The notes beneath the pieces are model-generated. The model had not been told where the DNA came from, searched no databases, and saw only the letters and a program-made list of their open reading frames with translations. A DNA stretch of 38,808 nt from assembly GCA_947460575.1 (NCBI GenBank), contig CANHIJ010000030.1:1-38808 (forward strand), written 5' to 3'. A program made the position numbers and the translations under genes. Below, piece after piece: positions 30,713-38,808 of the stretch. Each line of letters opens with the position of its first letter. The first letter of the stretch is position 1. The DNA is from Verrucomicrobiales bacterium. Its GTDB lineage: Bacteria; Verrucomicrobiota; Verrucomicrobiia; Verrucomicrobiales; V1-33.

Positions 30713-33361
30713 ATGAAATCCCCTGACACTCGCCGCCCTTGGAGCACTGCCTGCGCGGTGGGATCGACCCTGCTGGGCTCGCTGTGGGGTGCGGCGGGGC
30801 AAACCGCGGCGCTTCCCCCTCGGGCGGAGCGGGTTGTGGAGGCGGAGGAGGTGGTGCCGCGGGCGGAGGTGGTGACGGAGGAGCCGACTCCAGCAAAGGC
30901 GGTCGGCCCAGCCAAGGGGGCCAAGAAGGCGGCGCGGGCCAAGTCGCCGGAGGAGGACTTGTTTGATTTTTGCGAGCTGTTGCTGGGGAAGGGGGACCAC
31001 TTGTTGGCCCTGCGGCAGTACCAGGAGTACCTCAAGGTTTTCCCCAGGGGCAAGTATGAGGAGGAGGCGAGGTTCAAGATAGGGGAGGCCTACTACCGGG
31101 CGGGGGCGTGGGACCAGGCGATTGGGGAATTTGACGGCTACCTGCGGGACTTTCCCCGGGGGCGGAACCGGGCGGTGGTGCTGTACCACGCCGGCGAATC
31201 GCACCGCAGCGCGGCGGGCAAATTGCTGGCGCCAGAGGAGCGCGCGGCGCGGATCCAGATCGCGGAGGATGCCTATCGGGCGACCCTGCAGGTCAGCAAG
31301 ACGGGGCCCTACGCGGCCTACGCGGCATTTCGCCTGGCCAGTTTTTCTTACAATGCGGCGGCGGCCCAGCCGGAGCGCTATGGGGACGCGATTCGGTTTT
31401 TTACCCTAGCCGCGGCACAGGCGCCCGCGGAGCAGGTGGCGATTCGCCACGCGTCGCTCTATTTTAAGGGGCGGAGCAATCGGTTTGTGGGGGCGGCCAA
31501 GGAGGCCGCGGCGGCGTTTGAGGAGTTGATCCGGGTGAAGGCGGGGAACGACTACTACGAGAAAGCGCTGACCGAGTTGGCTTCGCTGGATGTGGAGGGG
31601 GGGCGGCCGGAGGCGGCGCTGGCAAAGTTTGAGATTTTAGCCAGGGAGGGGGCCGCGGGGGAGACGCGGGCCGAGGCCCTGGTCAATGCGGGGATGATCG
31701 ATGCCGAGGCCGGGCGGGCGGCAGCGGCGATTGCCCGATTTGAGGAGGCATCGCAGGTAGCGGGGGCGCCGCTGGCGCAGGTGCGGGCGCGCTACGGCCT
31801 GGTGTTTGCCTATTTTAAGGAGCAATCGTTTGCCAAAGTAGTAGCAGCTTGGCAGGGCATGGGGGACTACGCGGCGCTGGACAGCAACGCGCGAGCGCGG
31901 CTTTTGTTGATCGTGGGGACGGCCTACGCGGCCACCGAGCAGCACCTGCGGGCGGCGGAGTTATGGGGCATTTTGGAGGAGAGCTTGCCAGAGCGCGACG
32001 AGGCCTTGGAGGGCGGCTACAAGCGGTTAGTGAGCCTTTTTAAGCTCAACGATCCGCGCTTGCCAGAAGAGGTCCAAAAATATGTGGAGCGCTGGCGGGA
32101 GCGGAAGCCAGAGAGCGACTTTTTGGATCGGGCCTGGCTGGCCAGCGCGGCCTATTACTTCAACCGCAGCGTCTGGGAGCAGGCCGCGGCCGCTTACCAG
32201 CGGGTGCGGGTGGAGAAGTTAGAGCCAGAGAAGGCCGCCACCTATCTTTACCAGCGGGGGAGCGCCGAGGCCTCGCAGGGCGACAAGGGAGCCGCGGGGA
32301 CCCTGACGTCTTTTATAGAGAAGTACCCCGCTGACGCGCGGGTGGCGATGGCGCTGCTGCAGCGCGGCCTAGCTAATTTGAAAGGGGAGGACTACGCGGG
32401 GGCGGGGCGCGATTTTGCTCGGGTGAGGGAGCAATACCCCAAGTCGGAGGGCGCCGAGAGCGCGGCCTACCACGCGGGCAAGGTCAAGGGACTGCAGCAG
32501 GACTATCCGGGGATGGTGGCGGAGTTTCAGCGGTTTCTTCAAGATTTTCCCAAGAGCAAGGTGGCGGGAGAGGCCTGGTATTGGATTGGGACGGGGCTTT
32601 TTCAGCAGCAAAAATTCAAGGACTGCGTGGACCCGCTGCGGCGGGCGCGGGATCAGGACACCAAGGCGTACTACACCGAGGCCACCCTGATGATCATTGG
32701 GGCCCTGACTTCTCAAAAGGAGTTAGACGGCTTGATGGTCGAAGTGGACGGCTACTTGAAGGGGACGCAGGAGAAGAAGATTGCGCCGGACATTTTGCGC
32801 TGGCTGGGGCGGACGGTTTTTCTGGAGCGACAGGACTACCGGGCGGCCTCGCGCTATCTGTCGCCGGTGGTGAACTACGAGGATCCGCGGGCTACGCCGG
32901 CGGAGCTGTGGGCGACCCTGGGGGAGAGCCAGGTGGAGAACGGCAGCTTTGAGTCTGGGCTGGTGGCCTTGGATCATCAGTTGGCGACGGAGGAGCGCGC
33001 ACCCGCCAAGGTGAAGGCGCAGCTGCTCAAGGCGCGGGCGTGTTTTGCCTTGGGGAAGGTGGAGGAGGCGACCAAGAGCGCGGAGGCGGGGCTGGACCTG
33101 GACAAGGAGACGCTGCTTTCGGCGCAGCTGCGCTTAGTCCTGGGGGACATCGCGATGGCGTCGAATCGGCCGAACGAGGCGATTAGCAGTTATGGATTGG
33201 TGATGCAAAACTGGGAGGATCCGAGTTTGACGCCCTTGGCGATGTCCAAGTTGATCGCCGCCTATCGGAAGTCCGGGGAGCCGGGGCACGCCCCGAAGCT
33301 GGCGGCGGTGGAGCGAGATTTGGCGAAGCGTTTTCCGCGCTTTCAGCCGCCCGGGCGGTGA
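30713..33361 (+). CDS. exported tetratricopeptide-repeat protein of the ExbBD operon
   Basis: An 882-residue protein with a signal-like N-terminus (STACAVGSTLLGSLWG), an Ala/Glu/Val-rich linker, and then TPR-type helical hairpins to the end. Repeats are seen from about residue 90 (LLALRQYQEYLKVFPRGKY, IGEFDGYLRDFPRGRNRAV, YAGAGRDFARVREQYPKSE, MVAEFQRFLQDFPKSKVAG), with the PxS/PxG-containing spacing of YbgF/CpoB-like TPRs. Such large periplasmic TPR proteins often accompany ExbB/ExbD in this kind of operon, and probably form a scaffold linked to the motor. The ATG at 30713 is chosen (a TTG at 30698 is alternative). Its stop overlaps the yjbQ start by GTGA. Ligand is unknown. Confidence 0.85.
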   Translation: MKSPDTRRPWSTACAVGSTLLGSLWGAAGQTAALPPRAERVVEAEEVVPRAEVVTEEPTPAKAVGPAKGAKKAARAKSPEEDLFDFCELLLGKGDHLLALRQYQEYLKVFPRGKYEEEARFKIGEAYYRAGAWDQAIGEFDGYLRDFPRGRNRAVVLYHAGESHRSAAGKLLAPEERAARIQIAEDAYRATLQVSKTGPYAAYAAFRLASFSYNAAAAQPERYGDAIRFFTLAAAQAPAEQVAIRHASLYFKGRSNRFVGAAKEAAAAFEELIRVKAGNDYYEKALTELASLDVEGGRPEAALAKFEILAREGAAGETRAEALVNAGMIDAEAGRAAAAIARFEEASQVAGAPLAQVRARYGLVFAYFKEQSFAKVVAAWQGMGDYAALDSNARARLLLIVGTAYAATEQHLRAAELWGILEESLPERDEALEGGYKRLVSLFKLNDPRLPEEVQKYVERWRERKPESDFLDRAWLASAAYYFNRSVWEQAAAAYQRVRVEKLEPEKAATYLYQRGSAEASQGDKGAAGTLTSFIEKYPADARVAMALLQRGLANLKGEDYAGAGRDFARVREQYPKSEGAESAAYHAGKVKGLQQDYPGMVAEFQRFLQDFPKSKVAGEAWYWIGTGLFQQQKFKDCVDPLRRARDQDTKAYYTEATLMIIGALTSQKELDGLMVEVDGYLKGTQEKKIAPDILRWLGRTVFLERQDYRAASRYLSPVVNYEDPRATPAELWATLGESQVENGSFESGLVALDHQLATEERAPAKVKAQLLKARACFALGKVEEATKSAEAGLDLDKETLLSAQLRLVLGDIAMASNRPNEAISSYGLVMQNWEDPSLTPLAMSKLIAAYRKSGEPGHAPKLAAVERDLAKRFPRFQPPGR

Positions 33362-33801
33362 AGGCGGAGGCGGGCCGGTGGGTGGTGCGGCACCTGCGGC
33401 ACGAGGTGCGCACGCGGGGCAAAGGGACCTATGATTTGAGCGCGGCGGCGGCGCGGGCGGTGGCGGAGGCGGGTTTGGCGGAGGGGACCCTGACGGCGTT
33501 TGTGCGGCACACCAGCTGCAGCCTGGTCATTATGGAGAATGCCGATCCCACGGCGCGGGAGGATCTTCATGAATTCTTTGAGCGATTGGTGCCGGAGGAC
33601 ACGCCGTGGTTTGCCCACACCTGTGAGGGGCCGGACGATATGCCGAGCCACATCCGGATGGCTTTGACGCGCAGTTCGGAGGTGGTGCCGGTTTCCGGCG
33701 GGCGGCTGCTCTTGGGGACTTGGCAGGGTCTCTATCTATTTGAGCACCGGCGGGCGGAGCACCTTCGGGAGGTGATTTTCACGGTGGTGGGGATGAGCTA
33801 G
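33358..33801 (+). CDS. yjbQ: YjbQ / UPF0047 family protein (secondary thiamine-phosphate synthase-like)
   Basis: A 147-residue cytoplasmic protein of the UPF0047 family, in which E. coli YjbQ has a weak thiamine phosphate synthase activity. The family motifs are present: FVRHTSCSLVIMENADPTAREDL (48 ff.), DDMPSHIRMAL, and the C-terminal LGTWQGLYLFEHR. It starts at a GTG overlapping the TPR gene stop, so it is translationally coupled to the envelope module; why is not obvious. Its 3' end overlaps the convergent PqiA-like gene by 23 bases. The physiological role is uncertain. Confidence 0.92.
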   Translation: MKAEAGRWVVRHLRHEVRTRGKGTYDLSAAAARAVAEAGLAEGTLTAFVRHTSCSLVIMENADPTAREDLHEFFERLVPEDTPWFAHTCEGPDDMPSHIRMALTRSSEVVPVSGGRLLLGTWQGLYLFEHRRAEHLREVIFTVVGMS

Positions 33802-34978
33802 GCTTGGGCGAGGGGCCTGCGGCTGGGGAAGGGGTTGGGGAGAGGAGGGCCGCCAAGCTGGCTAGAGCCGCCAGGGCGCCGAGGGCGAACTGGGCGAGGG
33901 CGCGGCGGAAAGCTGGGGAAGAAGCGCCCTGGAGCTCGAAGCTAAAAATGCGGCCGTGCCAGGTGCGGGTCCAGTTGCGGAAGGGGTCATCGGCGCGGCG
34001 GAGGACTTCTTCGTCGATGGGGGCGTCGATCAGTTTGAGGATTTCGATGTGGGAGACGAGGCGGAGCACCGCGATGTCGCGGCGGTCCACCGCTTGGGGG
34101 AGGGAAAAGGAGAGGGCGAGGTGGGGGTCGTCGAGGTTGACCGCGGGGATGGGTTGGCTGGTCAGGGTGCGGCCGTCGGCGGTTTCCAGGGCGACCCAGG
34201 CTTGGGGGGTCTGCCAGCCGGCGTCGGTGGCGGTGGCCTGGCCAAATTCGAGGAGGCGCCGGAGGGTGTCCTTGGAAAAGAAGGTGTGGTCTTGGCGGAA
34301 GATTTCCTTGAGGGCGAGGGTTTTTTCGACGGAGCGGCGCAGTTCGCCTCGCTGGGTTAGGCGCGTTAGGGCGATGGATTGGATGGGGCCGCCGTTGTCG
34401 CGGAGGACTTGTTGGGCGGCGCGGAAAGTGACGGCGCTAGAGGCGGCTAGGACGAGGACCCAGGCAAGCGGGCGGAGGGGCCGGGCGGGGGCGGGGCAGG
34501 CCATGCGGGCCTCGGCGGCGAGGGCGCGGCGCAGGGCGGCGCTGCTCAGGGCGGAGAGAAGGACGGCGCCGGAGAAGAGGTAAAGGCCGATGGAGGGGAG
34601 GATGCGGACGTATTCGTTGACCTTCACGAGGAGGATGAGCATGGCGATTACGAGTACATCGAGCATGGAATACTTGGCAGACCAGGCAGTGAGGGCGACG
34701 ATGGCGCGGCGCCAGGCCGGGGGAAGCCAGCGGCGGCCTGCGGTGCAGAGGAGGCCGAGGGCAAACTTCAGGAGGGGGAAGGCTAGGCTGAAGCAGGCGA
34801 TCAGGCCCGCCAGGAAGGTCTCGCCGCTGCGATAGAGCTCGCGGACCCCGCTCCAGAGCGAGTACCAGCGCGGCCCGTCGATGGCGTTAGCGACGAGCAT
34901 GGCGGGAAGGAAAAGCGCGGGGACGAAGAGTGCTAGGCCGCTGAGGCAGCAAAAGGCGGACCATCGATTCCAATTCAT
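33779..34978 (-). CDS. paraquat-inducible protein A-like membrane protein with a large C-terminal extension
   Basis: A 399-residue inner-membrane protein. The N-terminal ~150 residues match PqiA: SLWSGVRELYRSGETFLAGL, FSLAFPLLKFALGL, SAKYSMLDVLVIAMLILLVK, and a fourth TM segment. PqiA-type proteins work with MCE-domain PqiB in envelope lipid transport, but no pqiB is present. Another TM (about 172-190) then leads to a ~170-residue periplasmic domain I do not recognise, and a final TM with a Pro/Ser-rich tail. This extension is not part of ordinary PqiA (which is a doubled TM domain). The coding frame overlaps the yjbQ 3' end by 23 bases. Assignment of the first half is good; the rest is unknown. 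Confidence 0.72.
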   Translation of the reverse strand: MNWNRWSAFCCLSGLALFVPALFLPAMLVANAIDGPRWYSLWSGVRELYRSGETFLAGLIACFSLAFPLLKFALGLLCTAGRRWLPPAWRRAIVALTAWSAKYSMLDVLVIAMLILLVKVNEYVRILPSIGLYLFSGAVLLSALSSAALRRALAAEARMACPAPARPLRPLAWVLVLAASSAVTFRAAQQVLRDNGGPIQSIALTRLTQRGELRRSVEKTLALKEIFRQDHTFFSKDTLRRLLEFGQATATDAGWQTPQAWVALETADGRTLTSQPIPAVNLDDPHLALSFSLPQAVDRRDIAVLRLVSHIEILKLIDAPIDEEVLRRADDPFRNWTRTWHGRIFSFELQGASSPAFRRALAQFALGALAALASLAALLSPTPSPAAGPSPKPSSSPPP

Positions 34979-35127
34979 GGCGATGACTATGGCGCGGGAC
35001 GGGCCGCGCGGCGCGAAAAATTTGAGTGCGCCGCGCCGCGGCGCGGGAGGGGGAAACTTTGGGCGGGGGGCGGAAATTGGCTGACGGAAATGTTGCGCGG
35101 GAGAGGCGAGCCGGGGCCGCGGGGGGC

Positions 35128-35165
35128 GGGTCGGAAGCGGCTCGACAGGGAATGGGTCGGAAGCG
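35128..35165. repeat. 12-bp direct repeats in the gap before the exported protein gene
   Basis: GGGTCGGAAGCG occurs at 35128-35139 and again at 35154-35165, 26 bases apart, in the 34979-35358 gap. The distance is not that of a Pho box and no factor is known to me. No gene is seen in this gap, and promoter elements are not clear. Confidence 0.35.
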
Positions 35166-35358
35166 CAACTGGGCGCTGCGCTAGTGGGAAACGGATCTGG
35201 GGCGGAAGAGGTGACGATCTCGGCAGATGAGGGAGATAGTGGGCATTCTTGCCACGGAGGCGGGCGGGAGAGCAGGCTTTAATGTGACGCTAGGAAATTC
35301 GCGGCGGGCGGGAAGACGCGCCATAGGGAGGCCGTCGGCACGGAGCCGTCCCTTTTTC

Positions 35359-35985
35359 ATGAGCCTGAAAATTATCGCCGCAGCCTTGCCCGTGTTTTTG
35401 CTGATGCTCAGTGCGTGGCGTTTTTCGCAGCCGATGGCGGGGGAAGCGAAGGCGGCGGGAGGAGCTCCGGTGGCCATGCTAGAGGAGGCGGAGGTCGCGG
35501 GCTACGAGGCCTTTGACCTGGAGCGGACCTTTGTTTTGCCGGCCGGGCCCAAGGGGCTGGAGTACAGCGCAGAGGCGAAGCGGCTGGAGGGTCGCCGAGT
35601 GCGCATTGGGGGGTCGATGGTGCGGCACGCCCACGACGACGCGGCGATTTTTTTGCTAACGACGCATCCGATGGTCTTGAACATGCAGGAGTACGGCTTA
35701 GCCGACGACCTGCCGGCCAACGCGGTGCATGTGATTTTGCCGGTGGTGGCGGGGATGGCGCCGGACTGGGTGCGCCAGCCGCTGGTGGTCTATGGGCGGC
35801 TGGAATTGGGGGGCCGCCAGGAACTGGATGGCCGCCTCTCGCAGGTGCGGTTGATCGCAGAGCACGTTACCGCGGCGGACGGGCGGACCGCGATTGAACT
35901 CCGCCGGTCGGTGCTCCGGCAACCGGCGCGCGTCAAGGCTGGCAAAGTCCAGCGGCAAACCCTTTCCGCTCTGCGGACGGACTAA
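35359..35985 (+). CDS. small exported protein of unknown function upstream of alkaline phosphatase
   Basis: A 208-residue protein with an N-terminal hydrophobic stretch (MSLKIIAAALPVFLLMLSAW), then a soluble domain. The segment LEGRRVRIGGSMVRH, FLLTTHPMVLNMQEYG, and WVRQPLVVYGRLELGG has the look of an OB-like fold resembling DUF3299-type proteins, but the usual cysteine is absent; this is a weak resemblance. Start at 35359 begins the signal; the in-frame extension from 35227 is Arg-rich. It ends 18 bases before the alkaline phosphatase gene, so the two probably form one transcript, and it may serve envelope or phosphate metabolism. No firm function. Confidence 0.6.
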   Translation: MSLKIIAAALPVFLLMLSAWRFSQPMAGEAKAAGGAPVAMLEEAEVAGYEAFDLERTFVLPAGPKGLEYSAEAKRLEGRRVRIGGSMVRHAHDDAAIFLLTTHPMVLNMQEYGLADDLPANAVHVILPVVAGMAPDWVRQPLVVYGRLELGGRQELDGRLSQVRLIAEHVTAADGRTAIELRRSVLRQPARVKAGKVQRQTLSALRTD

Positions 35986-36003
35986 AACAACTAGCTATAA
36001 AAT

Positions 36004-37971
36004 ATGAAAACAACAACTCCTCTTCAACTTACATTGCTAGGACTAGCGGCTTCGCTGGGGGCCTTGCAGGCGGCTCCGGTGGTTTCTCGGCTGAACCCGC
36101 CGAGCGCCCTTTTCACCTATGGGGACAGCACCCCGCCATACATCGCGCGCTTCCTGGTGGGGCAGCGCTTTGACTTGCAGGCGACGGTGCAGGCGGATGC
36201 GGACAAGGTGATCACGGGGGGAAGTTTCACCGTGGATGGGGTCGCGGTGGCGGGATCGGTGGCGGTGACTTCGCTGGGAAGCGGCAAGTACAGCTTGGTG
36301 CTGCGGGCGTATTCTAACGTGAGTGCGGGAGCCCACACCTTCGGGGTGCAGGCGACCCAGGACGACGCGCTGGTGGCCACGGGGTTGGGGAATTTTGAAA
36401 TTGTGGGCACCACGGTGCAGGGCCGCAAAGCGAAGAACATCATTTATCTCATTGGCGATGGGATGAGTTTGGCCCACCGCACGGCGGCGCGGATTGTCTC
36501 CAAGGGGATCGCGCAGGGCAAGGCGATCGACCCGCTGGCGATGGATACCTTGCCGGTGGTGGCGATCCTGAACACGCCTTCGCTGAACTCCATTGTGACG
36601 GATTCGGCTCCCGGGGCGGCCTGCTATTCTACGGGGAATAAGTCTGCCAATGGGCAGGAAGGGGTTTTCCCGGACGACACGACCGACAAGTGGGACAACC
36701 CCCGCGTTGAGCACATGGGCAACTATCTGGCGCGGACCCAGGGGAAGGTTTTGGGCATTGTGACCACTTCGGACGTGGAGGACGCCACGCCGGGATCCTT
36801 TGCGGTGCACGCGCAGGACCGCGGGGCGGGGACGGGGATTTGCGACATGTTTTTGGATGAAGGGGTGGTGCGGCACAATCTCCGAGTGCTGCTCGGCGGG
36901 GGGCGGAAATGGTTTCTTCCCGCAACGACGGCGGGCAGCGGCCGGGTCAATACCCTGACGGGTAGCGGCGCCGACTACGTCGTTCCGGCGGAGTTGGCGG
37001 CGGGTTGGGGCGTGCCCACGGGAGCACTGGATCCCAATCGGGACTTGATCGCGGACTTCCAGGCCGCGGGCTTCAGCTATGCGCCGGATGCCACCGCCCT
37101 GGCGGCGACCCCCAGCAACGCCACTAAGTTGCTCGGTTTGTTTCATGGCAGCAATATGGATGTTTCCCTGGACAAGATAGCGGAGCGGCGCGGCGGGGCG
37201 GCCGTGGGCACCGTGGCTACCTATCCGGACCAGCCCTTGCTAGAAGAGATGACGGACAAGGCTTTGCAGGTGCTGAGCAAGAATGCGGCGGGCTTTGTGT
37301 TGATGATTGAAGGCGCTTCCATCGACAAGCAGGCGCACAACATGGACTCGGAGCGCTTTGTGCACGACACCATTGAGTTCGACCGCGCGGTGGCGCGCTG
37401 CATTGCCTTCCAGGTGGCGAATCCAGACACCTTGATCGTGGTCACGGCAGACCATGAATGCGCTGGCGCCGCGATCATCGGGGCTTCGGCGGTGACCAAC
37501 GCGGCCCTGGTCGTGCGGGCGGCCCAAGGCGGCACGGACGGGGTGGCCGGAGCCATCAATGGAGCGGCCGGAGTGGCCACCGACGGGCAGGCGACGCTGC
37601 GCACCAATGTGGTCAACACATACGACAACGCCTCGTTTCCAGTCTACGACAACGCCAGCGCTGGGGACGGCTACCCGGCGAGCATGGACGTGGACAAGAA
37701 GATGTTGATTGGCTATGGGGCCAACGGCGACCGCTACGAGGACTGGCTGCAAAACGTCCAGCCCGGGGTCAATCCGGCGCTGCGGGACACCGCGGGGGAC
37801 TTCTTCATTGCCGGGCAGGCCACTGGGCCGGGGGCGTCGAGTGCGGTCCACACTGCGGCAGACATTCCGCTTTCGGCGGGAGGGCGCGGGGCCAGCCTGC
37901 TCGGGGGCACCATGGACAACACCAGCGTCTTTTTCAAAGTGATGCAGGCCGCCATCGGAGGGGCCAAATAG
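36004..37971 (+). CDS. alkaline phosphatase (PhoA family) with an N-terminal beta domain
   Basis: Exported phosphomonoesterase, 655 residues. A signal peptide (MKTTTPLQLTLLGLAASLGA) is followed by about 110 residues rich in beta-strand pattern (FDLQATVQADADKVITGG, GVQATQDD), probably Ig-like, and then the catalytic domain from about 140. Metal and active-site motifs are YLIGDGM (Asp152), TDSAPGAACYSTGNK (nucleophile Ser201), VTTSDVEDATPGSFAVHAQDR region, EGASIDKQAHNMD, TADHE and HTAADIPLSA. All zinc ligands expected from E. coli PhoA appear to be kept; the Ala-to-Pro change after Ser is normal in Bacillus-type enzymes. Function is phosphate release from organic phosphates. It sits between two small exported proteins. 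The start has no Shine-Dalgarno but an A/T-rich leader. Confidence 0.92.
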   Translation: MKTTTPLQLTLLGLAASLGALQAAPVVSRLNPPSALFTYGDSTPPYIARFLVGQRFDLQATVQADADKVITGGSFTVDGVAVAGSVAVTSLGSGKYSLVLRAYSNVSAGAHTFGVQATQDDALVATGLGNFEIVGTTVQGRKAKNIIYLIGDGMSLAHRTAARIVSKGIAQGKAIDPLAMDTLPVVAILNTPSLNSIVTDSAPGAACYSTGNKSANGQEGVFPDDTTDKWDNPRVEHMGNYLARTQGKVLGIVTTSDVEDATPGSFAVHAQDRGAGTGICDMFLDEGVVRHNLRVLLGGGRKWFLPATTAGSGRVNTLTGSGADYVVPAELAAGWGVPTGALDPNRDLIADFQAAGFSYAPDATALAATPSNATKLLGLFHGSNMDVSLDKIAERRGGAAVGTVATYPDQPLLEEMTDKALQVLSKNAAGFVLMIEGASIDKQAHNMDSERFVHDTIEFDRAVARCIAFQVANPDTLIVVTADHECAGAAIIGASAVTNAALVVRAAQGGTDGVAGAINGAAGVATDGQATLRTNVVNTYDNASFPVYDNASAGDGYPASMDVDKKMLIGYGANGDRYEDWLQNVQPGVNPALRDTAGDFFIAGQATGPGASSAVHTAADIPLSAGGRGASLLGGTMDNTSVFFKVMQAAIGGAK

Positions 37972-38006
37972 AGCGGCGGGTCATTGTTCTCTAGCGCAAT
38001 CATATT

Positions 38007-38639
38007 ATGAAAAAGCACCTACTAGCGGCGGGCCTTTGGCTTGCCACCCTGAGCGCCAGTCCGGCGCTGCTGTTGACCTTCGACTCTGGTCTGCTGACGA
38101 GCGGGACGGGGGATCCCCTGAGTTCTAGCTTCACGATAGATTTTGCCTATCTGGAAACGGCTGATGAAAACGGCGACGCCTTGGCGAATGCGTCGTGGAC
38201 GATTGACGGCACCGCGGGGGCGGTGGTGGCGGGCAGTCCGACCGCGGCGGGCTGGGGGGCGTCGAGCAGTGATGCCCTGGATGGGCGGGATCAACCGCTC
38301 CTCTTCACCTTTGCGGCGCCGGTGAATTTGGACGCCTTCGCCACGCTGCTGGACAACAGCGCCTTCGGCAACCTGGGGCTGGAGGAGATCCGCTTTTACG
38401 ATGCTGCCGATGCCTTGTTGGGATCGGTCAGCCTCAGCCAGAGCACGCCGGGATACGTCGCCTACAGCGCGGCGCCGCTCGTGGGGGTGAAGAAGATCCT
38501 GCTGCCGACGGCGGCGTTTTACGACAACGTGCTCCTGGTGCCGGGGGCTGCTAGTGTGCCCGAACCGGGCAGCAGCTTGCTGGCGGGAGCGGCGGCAGGG
38601 GCGCTGCTGCTGCGGCGGCGGCGCCGCACGCGGGCGTGA
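38007..38639 (+). CDS. PEP-CTERM sorting domain protein
   Basis: A 210-residue exported protein. After a signal peptide (KKHLLAAGLWLATLSASPA) comes a beta-rich domain of unknown role. The C-terminus is the exosortase signal: VPEPGSSLLAGAAAGALLL and then a run of arginines, so it is expected to be sorted and cut by an exosortase encoded elsewhere. Such proteins are common in Verrucomicrobia and are associated with extracellular matrix or exopolysaccharide. It starts 36 bases after alkaline phosphatase and could share its transcript; a terminator follows at 38668-38706. Confidence 0.88.
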   Translation: MKKHLLAAGLWLATLSASPALLLTFDSGLLTSGTGDPLSSSFTIDFAYLETADENGDALANASWTIDGTAGAVVAGSPTAAGWGASSSDALDGRDQPLLFTFAAPVNLDAFATLLDNSAFGNLGLEEIRFYDAADALLGSVSLSQSTPGYVAYSAAPLVGVKKILLPTAAFYDNVLLVPGAASVPEPGSSLLAGAAAGALLLRRRRRTRA

Positions 38640-38667
38640 ACCGAACGGCCATTGACCCATGAATCGG

Positions 38668-38706
38668 CGCGGCCCGGCGGGATCCATTCCTGGCGGGCCG
38701 CGTTTT
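38668..38706 (+). terminator. intrinsic terminator after the PEP-CTERM gene
   Basis: CGCGGCCCG (38668-38676) pairs with CGGGCCGCG (38694-38702), followed by TTTTCC. The 9-bp GC-rich stem sits 29 bases past the stop. The remaining 38707-38808 contains nothing recognised. Confidence 0.75.
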
Positions 38707-38808
38707 CCTGTGGATAAACCTAAAACCAGGAGTCGAAACGCGATGATGGAGCCCTTTTACATTATACCTAAGCACGGGGCCTGATTCGTTGTTTCTGGCC
38801 TCCACCGG

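Noticed and set aside
35985..36004. TATAAA as a -10 box for alkaline phosphatase
   Set aside because: It abuts the ATG, so the transcript start would fall inside the gene.

Overview
This is a high-GC bacterial chromosome segment that reads as a member of the Verrucomicrobiota or a close PVC relative. The evidence is two Tat-type DUF1552 proteins, one coupled to a DUF1587/1595/1592/1588/1585 planctomycete-type cytochrome protein, a PEP-CTERM protein, GTP-type PEP carboxykinase, and dispersed palindromic extragenic repeats of a kind I associate (from memory) with that phylum. No rRNA, tRNA, CRISPR array, transposase or phage gene was seen. It looks like ordinary chromosome carrying core-metabolism genes with some unusual accessory pieces.

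Layout. 1-2.9 kb: the end of a SAM methyltransferase gene (+), then lspA and an SLC13/DASS transporter on the minus strand. 2.98-3.1 kb: palindromic repeat copy A. 3.2-5.0 kb: leuA (-) with a possible leader ORF and hairpin. 5.2-8.0 kb (+): a six-TM membrane protein overlapping a winged-helix regulator, ispH, and a short-chain dehydrogenase. 8.0-8.5 kb: a repeat cluster with palindromes and a 41-bp tandem array. 8.5-9.9 kb (-): a solitary DUF1552 protein. 10.1-12.75 kb (+): an Ldh_2-family oxidoreductase and bifunctional NAD(P)HX repair enzyme. 12.8-16.9 kb: pckG (-) divergent from citrate synthase and fdhD (+). 16.9-17.2 kb: repeat copy B. 17.2-19.4 kb (-): a membrane-anchored tandem pseudokinase-like protein, divergent from a squalene-hopene-cyclase-like enzyme and SNase-like nuclease (+, to 22.0 kb). 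22.0-22.1 kb: a bidirectional terminator. 22.2-29.2 kb: mostly minus strand, with proC, the DUF1552/DUF1592 pair, ispF and an in-frame CoaB-inositol monophosphatase fusion; a 70-aa membrane protein lies on plus. 29.3-33.8 kb (+): exbB-exbD-TPR protein-yjbQ. 33.8-35.0 kb (-): a PqiA-like protein. 35.4-38.7 kb (+): a small exported protein, alkaline phosphatase, a PEP-CTERM protein and a terminator.

How the genes fit together. ispH and ispF make isoprenoid precursors by the MEP route, and the cyclase could use a downstream triterpene, but the three are not one operon. Citrate synthase and pckG, transcribed divergently, sit at the TCA/gluconeogenesis junction. ExbB/ExbD with the exported TPR protein form a proton-driven envelope module. 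The DUF1592/DUF1552 pair is an exported, cytochrome-like module of unknown function. The plus strand is visibly richer in G than C through most of the window whichever strand is coding, as expected on one replication arm; citrate synthase is a clear exception.

The items most worth a second look are the CoaB-IMPase fusion, the tandem pseudokinase, the leuA leader candidate, the membrane protein/wHTH pair with an upstream inverted repeat, and the two repeat families. I did not find a clear multi-gene system that I could call novel with confidence.
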